From positions 1,240,001-1,304,000 of the forward strand of contig NZ_CP171225.1 in the NCBI RefSeq assembly GCF_043226085.1: a DNA stretch of 64,000 nt. Reading direction: 5' to 3'. This DNA comes from Amaricoccus sp003258405. GTDB taxonomy: Bacteria > Pseudomonadota > Alphaproteobacteria > Rhodobacterales > Rhodobacteraceae. A program made the translations under genes and the position numbers. Positions 25,408 through 34,598 of the stretch are shown in pieces. Position 1 is the stretch's first letter; every line of letters starts with the position of its first letter. A model generated the notes under the pieces. The model was not told the DNA's origin, ran no database searches, and saw nothing but the letters and a program-made list of their open reading frames with translations.

Positions 25408-27050
25408 TGGGCAGTGTCCCGATGGTCCCACATGTCCGGCGTCGGTAGGGTCTCGAACGTGTGCTCGGGCGGCGGGTTGGAGAGCGTCCATTCCAGCGTC
25501 GCGTCGGGCTGCGGGCCCCAGTACTGCGGGTCGGTCACCTTCTTGCCGTAGCGGAGCGAGTAGAACATCACCCCGAAGAAGAAGAGGAACGAGAGCCCGG
25601 AGAGGAAGGCGCCGAGGGACGAGACGTAGTTCCAGAGCGCGAACTGCTCGGGATAGTCCATGTAGCGCCGCGGCATGCCCTGACGGCCGAGGAAGTGCTG
25701 CGGGAAGAAGGTGAGGTTCGCGCCGATGAACATCATCCAGAAATGCACCTTGCCGGCCCATTCCGGATAGCTTTTCCCGGTCATCTTCGAGAACCAGTAG
25801 TAGATGCCCGCGAAGATGCAGAAGACGGCGCCAAGGCTCATCACGTAGTGGAAATGCGCCACCACGTAGTAGGTGTCGTGATAGGCGCGGTCGACGGCGG
25901 CCTGGGAGAGCACGACGCCGGTCACGCCGCCCACGGTGAAGAGGAAGAGGAAGCCCATCGCCCAGAGCATCGGCGTCTTGAACTCCACCGAGCCGCCCCA
26001 CATCGTCGCGATCCAGCTGAAGATCTTGATGCCGGTGGGCACGGCGATCACCATGGTCGCGAGCATGAAGTAGGCCTGCTGCGTGGTGGTGAGGCCGACC
26101 GTATACATGTGGTGGGCCCAGACCACGAAGCCGAGCGCGCCGATCGCGATCATCGCATAGACCATCGGCAGGTAGCCGAAGATCGGCTTGCGCGAGAAGG
26201 TCGAGATCACATGGGAGACGATCCCGAAGCCCGGCACGATGATGATGTAGACTTCCGGGTGGCCGAAGAACCACAGGATGTGCTGGTAGAGGATCGGGTC
26301 CCCACCCTCGGCCGGCGCGAAGAAGGCGGTGCCGAAGTTGCGGTCGGTGAGCAGCATGGTGATCGCGCCCGCCAGCACCGGAAGGGCGAGCAGGATCATG
26401 AACGCGGTGACCATGATCGACCACGGGAAGAGCGGCACCTTGTGCAGCGTCATGCCCGGGGCGCGCATGTTGAGGAAGGTGGTGATGATGTTGATCGCGC
26501 CGAGGATCGAGGAGGCGCCCGAGAGATGGACGGCGAAGATCGCGAAATCCATCGACATGCCGGACTCGGTGGTCGAAAGCGGCGGATAGAGCACCCAGCC
26601 GACGCCCGAGCCATGGAGGCCGTTGCCGCCGGGCACGAAGAGCGAGACCACCGCGAGCGAGCAGCCCGCGACGTAGAGCCAGTAGCTCAGGTTGTTCATG
26701 CGCGGGAAGGCCATGTCCGGCGCGCCGATCATCAACGGCATGAAGTAGTTGCCGAACCCGCCGAAGAGCGCGGGAATCACCACGAAGAACATCATCAGCA
26801 CGCCATGGGCGGTGATGAGCACGTTCCAGATATGGCCGTTCGGCTCGCCATCGATGAGCATGTACTGCACGCCCGGATGCATGAGCTCCAGCCGCATGTA
26901 CATCGTGAAGCCCACCGAGATCAGGCCGACGATCGCAGCCGTCACGAGATAGAGGATCCCGATGTCCTTGTGGTTCGTCGACATGAACCAGCGGGTGAAG
27001 AAGCCCGGCTTCGCATGATCGTGATGGGAGTGGATGGCGGCATCAGCCAT
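25404..27050 (-). CDS. ctaD: aa3-type cytochrome c oxidase subunit I
   Basis: 548 residues with twelve transmembrane helices. It is the catalytic subunit, reducing O2 to water with heme a, heme a3 and CuB and pumping protons. Hallmarks: the heme a ligand in LITAHGVLMMFF (His about 82), the D-channel entry region GNYFMPLMIGAPDMAFPRMNN around 101-120, and the Cu-His-Tyr crosslink HPEVY (264-268). The paired histidines AHFHYV and the C-terminal extension PPPEHTFETLP are also present. Strong family identity leaves little doubt. Subunit II/III genes are not adjacent, which is normal in Rhodobacterales, where ctaD stands apart from the ctaC cluster. Confidence 0.96.
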   Translation of the reverse strand: MADAAIHSHHDHAKPGFFTRWFMSTNHKDIGILYLVTAAIVGLISVGFTMYMRLELMHPGVQYMLIDGEPNGHIWNVLITAHGVLMMFFVVIPALFGGFGNYFMPLMIGAPDMAFPRMNNLSYWLYVAGCSLAVVSLFVPGGNGLHGSGVGWVLYPPLSTTESGMSMDFAIFAVHLSGASSILGAINIITTFLNMRAPGMTLHKVPLFPWSIMVTAFMILLALPVLAGAITMLLTDRNFGTAFFAPAEGGDPILYQHILWFFGHPEVYIIIVPGFGIVSHVISTFSRKPIFGYLPMVYAMIAIGALGFVVWAHHMYTVGLTTTQQAYFMLATMVIAVPTGIKIFSWIATMWGGSVEFKTPMLWAMGFLFLFTVGGVTGVVLSQAAVDRAYHDTYYVVAHFHYVMSLGAVFCIFAGIYYWFSKMTGKSYPEWAGKVHFWMMFIGANLTFFPQHFLGRQGMPRRYMDYPEQFALWNYVSSLGAFLSGLSFLFFFGVMFYSLRYGKKVTDPQYWGPQPDATLEWTLSNPPPEHTFETLPTPDMWDHRDTAH

Positions 27051-27258
27051 ATGTGTCTCCTCGCAGCCCTGTTGGTTCGCCCCTCGCCGCCCAGGGAGGC
27101 GGGGTTGTCCTAGTTTGGAATCTGTCTAGCCTCCCGCGGCGCAGGCTACAAGTCTCGTGCACCAGCACCTTCGTCGCGGCTTGCCGATGATACATTCAGA
27201 TGCAGGCATTTCAATCTGCGGCTTGACCGGACAGGCGCGATGCGCACAAATAGGGAAC

Positions 27259-27729
27259 ATGGACAGCCCGGCCCTCTCCGACCTCGCCGAACTGCTGCCG
27301 GGCCAGCGAATCGCCCGCGGCGTGCAACGCCATCTCGTGCATCACGGATTCGCCTCGATCTGCGAATTCGTGCCCGCGCCGGGGCTCCGGGTCGATGTGA
27401 TCGCGCTCGGCCCGAAGGGCGAGGTCTGGATCGTGGAATGCAAGTCGGGCCGCGAGGATTTCCGCACCGACCGCAAGTGGCAGGGCTACCTGCCCTGGTG
27501 CGACCGCTTCTTCTGGGCGGTGGAGGAGAGCTTTCCCGTCGAGCTGCTGCCGGAGGAGACCGGCCTCATCCTCGCCGATGCCTATGACGCCGAGATCGCC
27601 CGCTGGCCGGAAACGACACCGCTCGCGGGCGCCCGGCGCAAGGCGCTCACCCAGCGCTTCGCCCGCACCGCAGCCGCACGGCTTCAGGGCCTCACCGACC
27701 CCGGCCTTCCCGCCGCGGTGCAGCTCTAG
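27259..27729 (+). CDS. mmcB: MmcB family DNA repair protein
   Basis: 156 residues. The core VDVIALGPKGEVWIVECKSG (about 45-64) carries a PD-(D/E)xK nuclease-like D...ExK arrangement, and the WQGYLPWCDRFFWAV block is typical of MmcB. The family is linked to mitomycin C resistance in Caulobacter. The ATG chosen begins the conserved part; the frame extends 34 codons upstream. The end overlaps the convergent small gene by 4 bp. No SOS-type GTTC/GAAC pair was seen upstream. Confidence 0.85.
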   Translation: MDSPALSDLAELLPGQRIARGVQRHLVHHGFASICEFVPAPGLRVDVIALGPKGEVWIVECKSGREDFRTDRKWQGYLPWCDRFFWAVEESFPVELLPEETGLILADAYDAEIARWPETTPLAGARRKALTQRFARTAAARLQGLTDPGLPAAVQL

Positions 27730-27968
27730 CGCTTCTTGCCGCCCTTGCCGGTGCCGGGCTTCGGCGCCTGCCCCTTGCCTTCGGCCGCCATGGCGCGGGC
27801 GCGTCGGGCGGCGGCAAGGAATTCCTCGGCGATTTCCTCCGCCTCGTCGGGATCGAAGTCGAGCGGCAGTTCGACCTGATCGGTCTCGATATAGAGCCGA
27901 ACCATGCCGAGCGATGTCGGCCCGATCTGGAGACTGGCGGCGATGTCGCTTTCGCGGTCGATGCCCAT
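27726..27968 (-). CDS. Small conserved Rhodobacterales protein (DUF6324-like)
   Basis: 80 residues, no signal peptide. The N-terminal part SDIAASLQIGPTSLGMVRLYIE looks like a small beta domain. It is followed by an acidic helix LPLDFDPDEAEEIAEEFLAA and a lysine/glycine-rich tail ending GKGGKKR. I believe this matches the DUF6324 family from memory; the function is unknown. The longer upstream frame runs through tRNA-His and is rejected. The ATG at 27968 follows a weak ribosome-binding site. Confidence 0.65.
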   Translation of the reverse strand: MGIDRESDIAASLQIGPTSLGMVRLYIETDQVELPLDFDPDEAEEIAEEFLAAARRARAMAAEGKGQAPKPGTGKGGKKR

Positions 27969-28073
27969 GGAAGGATTCCTCTGCTCGGTGCCGAGTTGTT
28001 CTAGAGAAACTGGCCCATGAGAGGCAAGTGGGACTTGCATTTGCGGTTCATGCCCGCTATCGGGTGCGCCGGA

Positions 28074-28150
28074 GCCGACGTAGCTCAGTAGGTTAGAGCA
28101 CCAGATTGTGGATCTGGGGGTCCCCCGTTCGAGCCGGGGCGTCGGTACCA
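28074..28150 (+). tRNA. tRNA-His (anticodon GTG), lacking encoded G-1
   Basis: 77 nt with CCA encoded. The acceptor is GCCGACG (28074-28080) against CGTCGGT (28140-28146), so the first pair is G1:U72. The anticodon arm CCAGA-TTGTGGA-TCTGG gives GTG. The T-arm is CCCCG-TTCGAGC-CGGGG. The discriminator is A73 (28147) and the base before G1 is A, so the usual G-1:C73 identity pair of tRNA-His is absent. That loss is known for a clade of alphaproteobacteria. Confidence 0.95.
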
Positions 28151-28250
28151 CGCTTCCAGACATTTCAGCCAGGCGACAGACAGGCCCCTCCCGAGTCGCT
28201 TGCGACGCAGGCGGCCGCACCCTCGGGATGCAACCGCGTCGCGCCTCGGC

Positions 28251-28865
28251 TCAGCCCCGGAACGACCACATTTCCGACAGGCGCATCGTGCGCATGTAGT
28301 GATGGATAAGGCCGAGGCCCGCATGGCCGATAAGGTAGACCCAGACGAGGTTTGCCAGCGCGAAATGGATCTGCATCACCCACATCCCGTCCGGCTCGGC
28401 CGACTGCCCGGCCCAGACCTGGATGGCATAGATGAGCCCGCTGCCGGCCATCGCGCTCATCAGCATGAGGCCGAGCCCATGGACGGCCGAGGCAAGCGGC
28501 GAGCCCGGCTCGTACTCCGGCAGGCGGAAGCGCATCGCGGAGCGGACATGCACCACCACATCCTCGCGCAGCGCCCGGAGCCGCGGCCCCGAGAGCCAGG
28601 GAAAGAGCGCGCCGATCGCGGTGCCGCGCTGGCGGAGCAGGAGCACGAGCCAGAACATCAGCGCGAAGAACGCCGCGCCGAAACCGCTCAGCCGGTGGAG
28701 CTGGAAGAGCGCATCCCCCGGCCGCGTCTCGCCCGGCCCCGACATCACGAGGCTCGTCGCGAGCTGGATGATGATGGTGATGGCAAGGCCCATGTGGACA
28801 AGCCGCGTTACCCGCGTGTGGCGCGAAGCGGTCTCGGCAGTCGTGGCGTCGGCGTAGGCGGTCAT
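28251..28865 (-). CDS. Cytochrome b561-type / cytochrome b-b6 domain protein
   Basis: 204 residues with four main hydrophobic helices. Candidate heme-ligand histidines sit in RVTRLVHMGLAIT (about 25), LFQLHRLSGFG, AVHGLGLMLM and LIGHAGLGLIHHYMR. The C-terminal SEMWSF is typical of the family. It probably carries electrons at the inner membrane for an unidentified partner. The gene lies 106 bp downstream of, and on the same strand as, the two-component pair, suggesting shared regulation. The start is the ATG at the beginning of the conserved region. Confidence 0.8.
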   Translation of the reverse strand: MTAYADATTAETASRHTRVTRLVHMGLAITIIIQLATSLVMSGPGETRPGDALFQLHRLSGFGAAFFALMFWLVLLLRQRGTAIGALFPWLSGPRLRALREDVVVHVRSAMRFRLPEYEPGSPLASAVHGLGLMLMSAMAGSGLIYAIQVWAGQSAEPDGMWVMQIHFALANLVWVYLIGHAGLGLIHHYMRTMRLSEMWSFRG

Positions 28866-28971
28866 GGTGCGTGATCCTTCCGGAAAGGGCGGGACAACAG
28901 GGGTGCCCGGCGCAAAAGCGGGCCTGCCGCAAGATATGGGGCCACGATCCCCCGAATACCTTCGGGCGCTC

Positions 28972-30377
28972 TTACAAATCCGTAAGATCCCTCGCGCGCC
29001 GCGCGTCTCCCGGTGGAAAGACCAGCCGCGCCCGCAGCCCGGGCCGGGCATCCTCCAGCCGCAGATCGGCGTCATGGAGCCCGGCGATCGCCGCGACGAG
29101 CGCGAGCCCCAGCCCCGAGCCCGGCGTATGCCGGCTCTGGTCGAGCCGCACGAAGCGCTCGAGCACCCTGTGGCGCTGGTCCTCGGGGATGCCCGGCCCG
29201 TCGTCGCGGACGGAAATCTCCGCCCCACCCGGCCCGCCGGACACCGCGATCTCGATCCGCGCCGGGGCCGGGCAATGCCGGAGCGCATTCTCGACGAGGT
29301 TCGTCACCGCCTGCTGGAGCAGCATGTGATCGCCCTGCACGACGACCGGCGCCGCCGGCGCTGCGAGGCAGAGCGTGTCGCCGAGATCCTCCGCCACCGG
29401 CAGGAGCATCTCGTGAAGCCCTGCGGCAAGCTCGCCGAGATCGACCGGCTCCCGGTGCGGCTCGACCATGCCCGCCTGCATCCGGGAAAGCCGGAGGATC
29501 GCATCGAAGCTCGCCGAGATGCCGTCGAGATCGTCGAGCGCATCGCCGATCTCCCGCCGCGCGGCGTCGGGCAGCTCCGGCCCGAGCGCGAGCGGCTCGA
29601 GGCGCAGGCGCAGGCGGGCGAGCGGCGCCCGCAGGTCATGGGCGACATCGGTCGTCACCTGGCGCAGCGCCGCAACCCCGGTTTCGAGCCGGTCGAGCGT
29701 TGCATCCACCCGGCGGGCCAGCCGGGCGAGATCGTCATCGCCCTGCTCGCGGATCCGGAGCGAGGGATCGCCATCCCCCACCGCCTGAAGCACCGTCTCC
29801 ATCCGGGCGATGCGCGCGTCGTTGCGCCAGGCGATCCAGAGCGCGAGCCCCGCAGACAGCGCGATGGCGAGGCTGAGGCCGGTGGCGAGGTTGCGGAAGA
29901 GGATCGCGCGGTTCTCGTCGAGCACCCGGTCGTCACGCGCCGCCATCAGCCAGCCGCGCGGCACCCGGCGCCCATAGGCGAAGTAGCGCTCGTCTTCCTT
30001 CCCTGCCGCGACATGCGGACTGGAGAAATCCACCCCGGGGCGCAGCTCGCGCGGTCCGGTGAAGGGCTCCTTCGGCTCGAAATTGCCCTCCCGCCGGCCG
30101 GTGGCGGCGTCGATGAAGGCCACCAGAACCTCGCCGTCCTGCGACGCCGCGACCTCGGCGGCGAGCTGGTAGTGCAGATCCTCGAGGTCGTCCTGCCCCG
30201 CCATCACGCTCAGCCCCTCGACAGTGCGCTCGACATCGCGCTGGAGCCGCAGCTTCTCCTCGGAGGACTGCTGGATATAGATCACCGCGCCCATGAGAAT
30301 TGCCGTCGCGATGAAGACGACGGAGACGGCGAGCGCGAAGCGCGTGGAGGACGAGAGCGCGCGGCCGCGGGCGCGCA

Positions 30378-30378
<1 letters not shown>
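28972..30378 (-). CDS. Sensor histidine kinase
   Basis: 468 residues. A first transmembrane helix (about 15-35), a periplasmic domain of roughly 125 residues and a second helix (about 162-182) are followed by HAMP. HisKA has the phospho-acceptor in TTDVAHDLRAPLARLR (about 242-257). The HATPase region carries NLVENALRH (N-box), DDGPGIP (G1) and GSGLGLALV (G2). The ATG overlaps the response regulator stop (ATGA); a GTG one codon upstream is possible. The signal is unknown. Confidence 0.9.
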
Positions 30379-31049
<671 letters not shown>

Positions 31050-31217
31050 GTCTGCCCTCCTCGGCGCCTCGCACCAGCCTGCCCGCCGCAGCTTACGGCA
31101 AGATGAAGCAATGTCTGCCTGTCCGGAACCTTGCCGATTTGTAAAGTGCAGCGGCGCGGCACCTGCGCTATGGGCTGGCGCGGGGCCGCTCCCGGTTCCG
31201 CCGGGGAGTGTAGGCAA

Positions 31218-31790
31218 GTGAAGCGATTGCGTTGGAGACTGGCCCTTGCGGGCACCGGCCTTGCCGCCCTGCTTGTCGCTGCCCTCGGCTGGGCCGCCTG
31301 GCTCCAGGTCACCGGCAATGTGCACGAGGTCCGCCGGGGTGAGCTCTACCGCTCTGCGCAGCTTGCCCCCGACCAGCTTGCCAGGGTGATCGACCGCGAG
31401 CGCATCGCGAGCATCCTGAACCTGCGCGGACGCAGCGAGACCGAAGACTGGTGGATTGCCGAGACGGCGATGGCCCGGCAGAAGGGCCCGGTCCATGCCG
31501 ATTTCGCCATGTCGGCAAGCGCGGTGCCCCCGCCCGAGCGGCTGGCCGAGCTGGTCGCGCTGATGCGGAGCCTGCCGAAGCCGATCCTGATCCACTGCCA
31601 CGCGGGGTCCGACCGCACGGGGCTCGCGGCCGCGCTCTATCTCGCCGCGATCGACGGCGATGACGAGGAAACCGCGGAAGCGCAGCTCTCCTTCCGCTTC
31701 GGCCATGTCGCACTGCCGTTCTCGCAGGCCTGGCCGATGGACCAGACCTGGGAACGGCTCGAAGCCTCGCTCGGCTTCGAGGGGAGTTGA
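31218..31790 (+). CDS. Membrane-anchored protein tyrosine/dual-specificity phosphatase
   Basis: 190 residues. The N-terminal helix (about 8-29, LALAGTGLAALLVAALGWAAW) anchors the protein, leaving the catalytic domain outside the cytoplasm or exposed. The CX5R active site is HCHAGSDRTG with Cys127 and Arg133. The pattern ELYRSAQL...ILNLRGRSETEDWW is typical of the bacterial DSP-like branch. The GTG start is chosen because it begins the membrane anchor. The gene is divergent from the two-component operon. Confidence 0.85.
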   Translation: MKRLRWRLALAGTGLAALLVAALGWAAWLQVTGNVHEVRRGELYRSAQLAPDQLARVIDRERIASILNLRGRSETEDWWIAETAMARQKGPVHADFAMSASAVPPPERLAELVALMRSLPKPILIHCHAGSDRTGLAAALYLAAIDGDDEETAEAQLSFRFGHVALPFSQAWPMDQTWERLEASLGFEGS

Positions 31791-31845
31791 GAAAGGCCAG
31801 CCGGGGGCCGGGTTGCGAGAGAGCTGCGGCCCCGTGCCCGGCTTC

Positions 31846-32619
31846 TCAGCTCATCCACTGGCCGCCATCGACATTGTAGGTCTGCGCGAGGATGTAGTCG
31901 GCCTCGCTGCTCGCGAGGAAAACCGCCATGCCGGTAAGATCCTCGGGCTTCGCGAAGCGCCCGAAGGGCACGCCCGCGGCGACCTCGGCCTTCTTCTGGC
32001 CCGGTGCCTTGCCCTCGAGCCTCGCAAACATCGCGTCCACATGATCCCAGTGCTCCCCATCCACCACGCCCGGCGCGATGGCGTTCACGTTGATACCGTG
32101 CTGGATGAGGTTGAGCCCGGCCGACTGGGTAAGCGAGATCACCGCCGCCTTGGTCGAACAGTAGACCGCAACGAGGCTCTCGCCGCGCCGCCCGGCCTGG
32201 CTCGCCATGTTGATGATCTTGCCACCGTGGCCCTGCGCGATCATCTGCCGCGCCGCCGCCTGCATCGTGAAGAGCGTGCCGCCAACATTGACGGCATAGA
32301 GCCGGTCATAGCTCTCGCGCGTGATGTCGACGATGTTGTCGGCATCGAAAAGGGCTGCATTGTTGATGAGGATGTCGAGCTTGCCCGCCTTCTCGACCAC
32401 CGCGGCGATGGCGGCATCTATGCTCTCCTGCCGCGCAACGTCGATTTTCACGGCATAGGCGCCGTCGCCGATCTCGGCAGCGGCGGCCTCTGCGGCCTCG
32501 AAATTGATATCGCCGATCGCGACCGTGGCACCTTCGGCGACATAACGCGCGGCGAAGGCCTTTCCGAGGCCGCGGGCGGCACCGGTGACGAGCGTGGATT
32601 TTCCGTCAAGGCGTTTCAT
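31846..32619 (-). CDS. smoS: SmoS-like polyol (sorbitol/galactitol) dehydrogenase, SDR family
   Basis: 257 residues. The NAD motif TGAARGLG (12-19), NNA (86-88), catalytic Ser140, Tyr153 and Lys157 (YCSTK) are all present. The sequence closely resembles my memory of Rhodobacter sphaeroides sorbitol dehydrogenase, including GVVDGEHWD and AQTYNVDGG. It would oxidise a polyol with NAD+. In that organism smoS lies downstream of the smoEFGK transporter genes. Here only a 3' scrap of an ATPase gene precedes it, with an ATGA overlap, so the enzyme is orphaned from its transporter. Confidence 0.88.
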   Translation of the reverse strand: MKRLDGKSTLVTGAARGLGKAFAARYVAEGATVAIGDINFEAAEAAAAEIGDGAYAVKIDVARQESIDAAIAAVVEKAGKLDILINNAALFDADNIVDITRESYDRLYAVNVGGTLFTMQAAARQMIAQGHGGKIINMASQAGRRGESLVAVYCSTKAAVISLTQSAGLNLIQHGINVNAIAPGVVDGEHWDHVDAMFARLEGKAPGQKKAEVAAGVPFGRFAKPEDLTGMAVFLASSEADYILAQTYNVDGGQWMS

Positions 32620-32717
32620 TGGATACGCAGTCCTTCTTCTTTGAAACGGTGGAAGCTGTCGGCGGAGAGGGTGAGCCGGAGCGCATCGCCATGGTCGAGC
32701 GCGAGCGCGCCGGCCAT
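32616..32717 (-). pseudogene. Truncated 3' end of an ABC sugar/polyol transporter ATPase (smoK-like)
   Basis: The last 33 codons of a frame end in the TGA that overlaps the smoS ATG. The residues MAGALALDHGDALRL, then ADSFHRFKEEGLRIQ, have the shape of a UgpC/SmoK C-terminal beta domain (GDxLRL...HxFxxxGxR). Upstream in the same frame the similarity stops and glycine-rich nonsense-like sequence begins. The rest of the ATPase and the permeases are absent. This is therefore read as a deletion remnant of the smo operon. Confidence 0.55.
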
Positions 32718-32930
32718 AGGACAAGGATTTCCGCAAGGCGGATCTTCCGACGCTCCATTTCCTCCCCCTCCGGCGCTGAAGGACCGGATTGCGGCATTCC
32801 TTGCAGCGCAGCCCCTGCTGCGGCGGCACCGGCCGCCCGGCCCTCAGTCCGGTTCAGGATAACTCCATGCGCGAGATGATTGCACGGCCCTCTCGGCCTG
32901 CCGGACCACCTTCGCGCACCGCAGCCGCCA

Positions 32931-34376
32931 TCAGAGCAGGAAATCCTCCGCGCCGAGCGCCTCGAGCCCGATCCCGTCGAGGAAAAGCCGATCCTCCCCG
33001 AGGGCGAGACGCACCCCGCCCGCCGTGTCCCGGGCCGCGGCCAGCACCGCCTCGACGCTCGTGGCCTCCGCATGGCGCCGGAGATCGATCCGGTCCCCCT
33101 CGCCGAAATCGGCGATTCGGTCCGTCCCCGATCCGGAGGAAAACACGAAGAGGTCGCTCCCGTGCCCGCCGGTCAGCAGGTCGCGGCCCAGCCCGCCGTC
33201 GAGCCTGTCGCGGCCGCGCCCGCCTTCCAGCACATCGTTGCCCCGCCCGCCGAACAGCGCATCCGCGCCGCCGCGCCCGAAAACCCCGTCCGGCCCCGCA
33301 CCGCCGAACAGACGGTTCGCCATGCTGTTGCCCTCGATCCCGTCGGCGCCGCTCCCCCCGGCTGCATTCTCGATCAGAACGCCGCGAAAGCCTTCCTGAT
33401 CCCGCCACAGTACCTTGGTGAAGTCGTCGGCAATCATGAAGCCGCCGTGAACGCCCCGGACCTGGCTGATCCCGCCGATCCGGACGGCGCCTTGATCGAA
33501 GACGAAGGGCGCGAGCGAGATCTGGCAGTCGAGCGGCCCGGAATACCGGATCCAGTCGATGCCGCCGGTATCCCAGAGCGTCGCCCAGCCCACGCCGGGC
33601 CCGTCCACGGCCGGAAGCCAGTAGATATCCTCGGCCCGCCCGTCGCCATCACCATCGGCCACGGCACCTGCGGTATTGGCGCCATAAAGATGCTGTATCG
33701 CCGCGATATCGAGCGGATCAGGCGTGAGGAACTGTCCGAAATCCTGCGGCGGCGGCCCGGCGCGATCCCATGTCGCCCGAAGGTCGAGATAGCCGGTTCG
33801 CGGATCGAAGTCCCAGTCTGCATAGGCCATCACCGTGGCAGCGGAGGAGATCTCCCAGGTTTCGCCAAGAACGCCGGACTCCCCGCTCGGGCCACTGTCA
33901 AATGGATGCGCAAGGCCCAGGCCGTGCCCAAGCTCGTGAAGAATCACTAGAAAGCCATAGCCGCCCGGCCGCGTTCCCGCTTCGCTCCAGCCAAAGCTGT
34001 CGCGAATGTAGCCGCCGAAAACCTGCCCCGGATAGGTGTAGCCGAGCAGGGAGGGCGTCTCCTGAAACGCGATGGTATCGTCGTCCAGATACTCGAAGTT
34101 CTCCCGCGGGCCGATCTCGATCCGGAATGCAGCCGTGCGACCGGGGGGATCGACGAACTCGAAGTCCACCTGCGCCACGCGCTCCCAGGCTTCGGTCCCG
34201 GCGGCAAGGGCGGCAAGCTCCCAGCCGTGCACGCGGTCGACACCCCGCGCCATGACATCTCCCGCCACATGCACCGTCAGCGGAACGACACCGCGCCCCG
34301 GCCACCGGATGCCGCCGTCGAGTATCGCGTCGATGAAGAAGTTTTCCGTAAGTATCGTTTGTACTGGTGAAGGCAT
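32931..34376 (-). CDS. Secreted serralysin-like M10 metalloprotease with RTX repeats
   Basis: 481 residues. The zinc site is HELGHGLGLAHP (about 147-158), and the Met-turn follows as TVMAYADWDF. The C-terminal third carries calcium-binding RTX nonapeptides (for example GGRGNDVLEGGRGRDRLDGG, about 375-394). There is no N-terminal signal peptide, as expected for a type I secretion substrate; export would use the C-terminal RTX region. The short final hydrophobic stretch (EALGAEDFLL) fits a T1SS signal. No T1SS genes lie nearby. A tandem 11-bp repeat lies about 150-200 bp upstream of the start. Confidence 0.88.
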   Translation of the reverse strand: MPSPVQTILTENFFIDAILDGGIRWPGRGVVPLTVHVAGDVMARGVDRVHGWELAALAAGTEAWERVAQVDFEFVDPPGRTAAFRIEIGPRENFEYLDDDTIAFQETPSLLGYTYPGQVFGGYIRDSFGWSEAGTRPGGYGFLVILHELGHGLGLAHPFDSGPSGESGVLGETWEISSAATVMAYADWDFDPRTGYLDLRATWDRAGPPPQDFGQFLTPDPLDIAAIQHLYGANTAGAVADGDGDGRAEDIYWLPAVDGPGVGWATLWDTGGIDWIRYSGPLDCQISLAPFVFDQGAVRIGGISQVRGVHGGFMIADDFTKVLWRDQEGFRGVLIENAAGGSGADGIEGNSMANRLFGGAGPDGVFGRGGADALFGGRGNDVLEGGRGRDRLDGGLGRDLLTGGHGSDLFVFSSGSGTDRIADFGEGDRIDLRRHAEATSVEAVLAAARDTAGGVRLALGEDRLFLDGIGLEALGAEDFLL

Positions 34377-34524
34377 CGCCCACTCCCCACAAAACCCTGA
34401 TCCGGAAATCGGTAAATCGTCAAAACCGCCGGATGGTCTCAGAAACAGGAGAGTCGGGCCAGATCGTTATACGCACCTCGAAGTCGCGCGGAAGGCGATA
34501 TCAGAGACCAGGGCCGGACCGGCG

Positions 34525-34579
34525 TTGCCATATGATTGCCATATGGATTCCATATCGATTCCATACGGAATCCATACCG
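34525..34579. repeat. Five-unit 11-bp tandem repeat upstream of the protease gene
   Basis: The units start at 34525, 34536, 34547, 34558 and 34569: TTGCCATATGA, TTGCCATATGG, ATTCCATATCG, ATTCCATACGG, AATCCATACCG. All share CCATA at the same phase, exactly 11 bp apart, about one helical turn. The block is intergenic, between the AhpD-like gene stop and the protease start. It is placed like a multi-site regulator-binding array or upstream activating element. Confidence 0.7.
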
Positions 34580-34598
34580 CCGATCCGCGTGCCCCGCC

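Noticed and set aside
25461..27113. 550-codon plus-strand frame opposite ctaD
   Set aside because: A mirror of the ctaD codon pattern (His/Arg/Glu-rich), not a plausible protein.
27051..27258. SOS box upstream of mmcB
   Set aside because: I looked for GTTC-N7-GTTC or GAAC-N7-GAAC and found none; a single GAAC next to the ATG is not enough.
34525..34579. CRISPR-like array
   Set aside because: The units are 11 bp with no spacers and no cas genes nearby; it is a plain tandem repeat.
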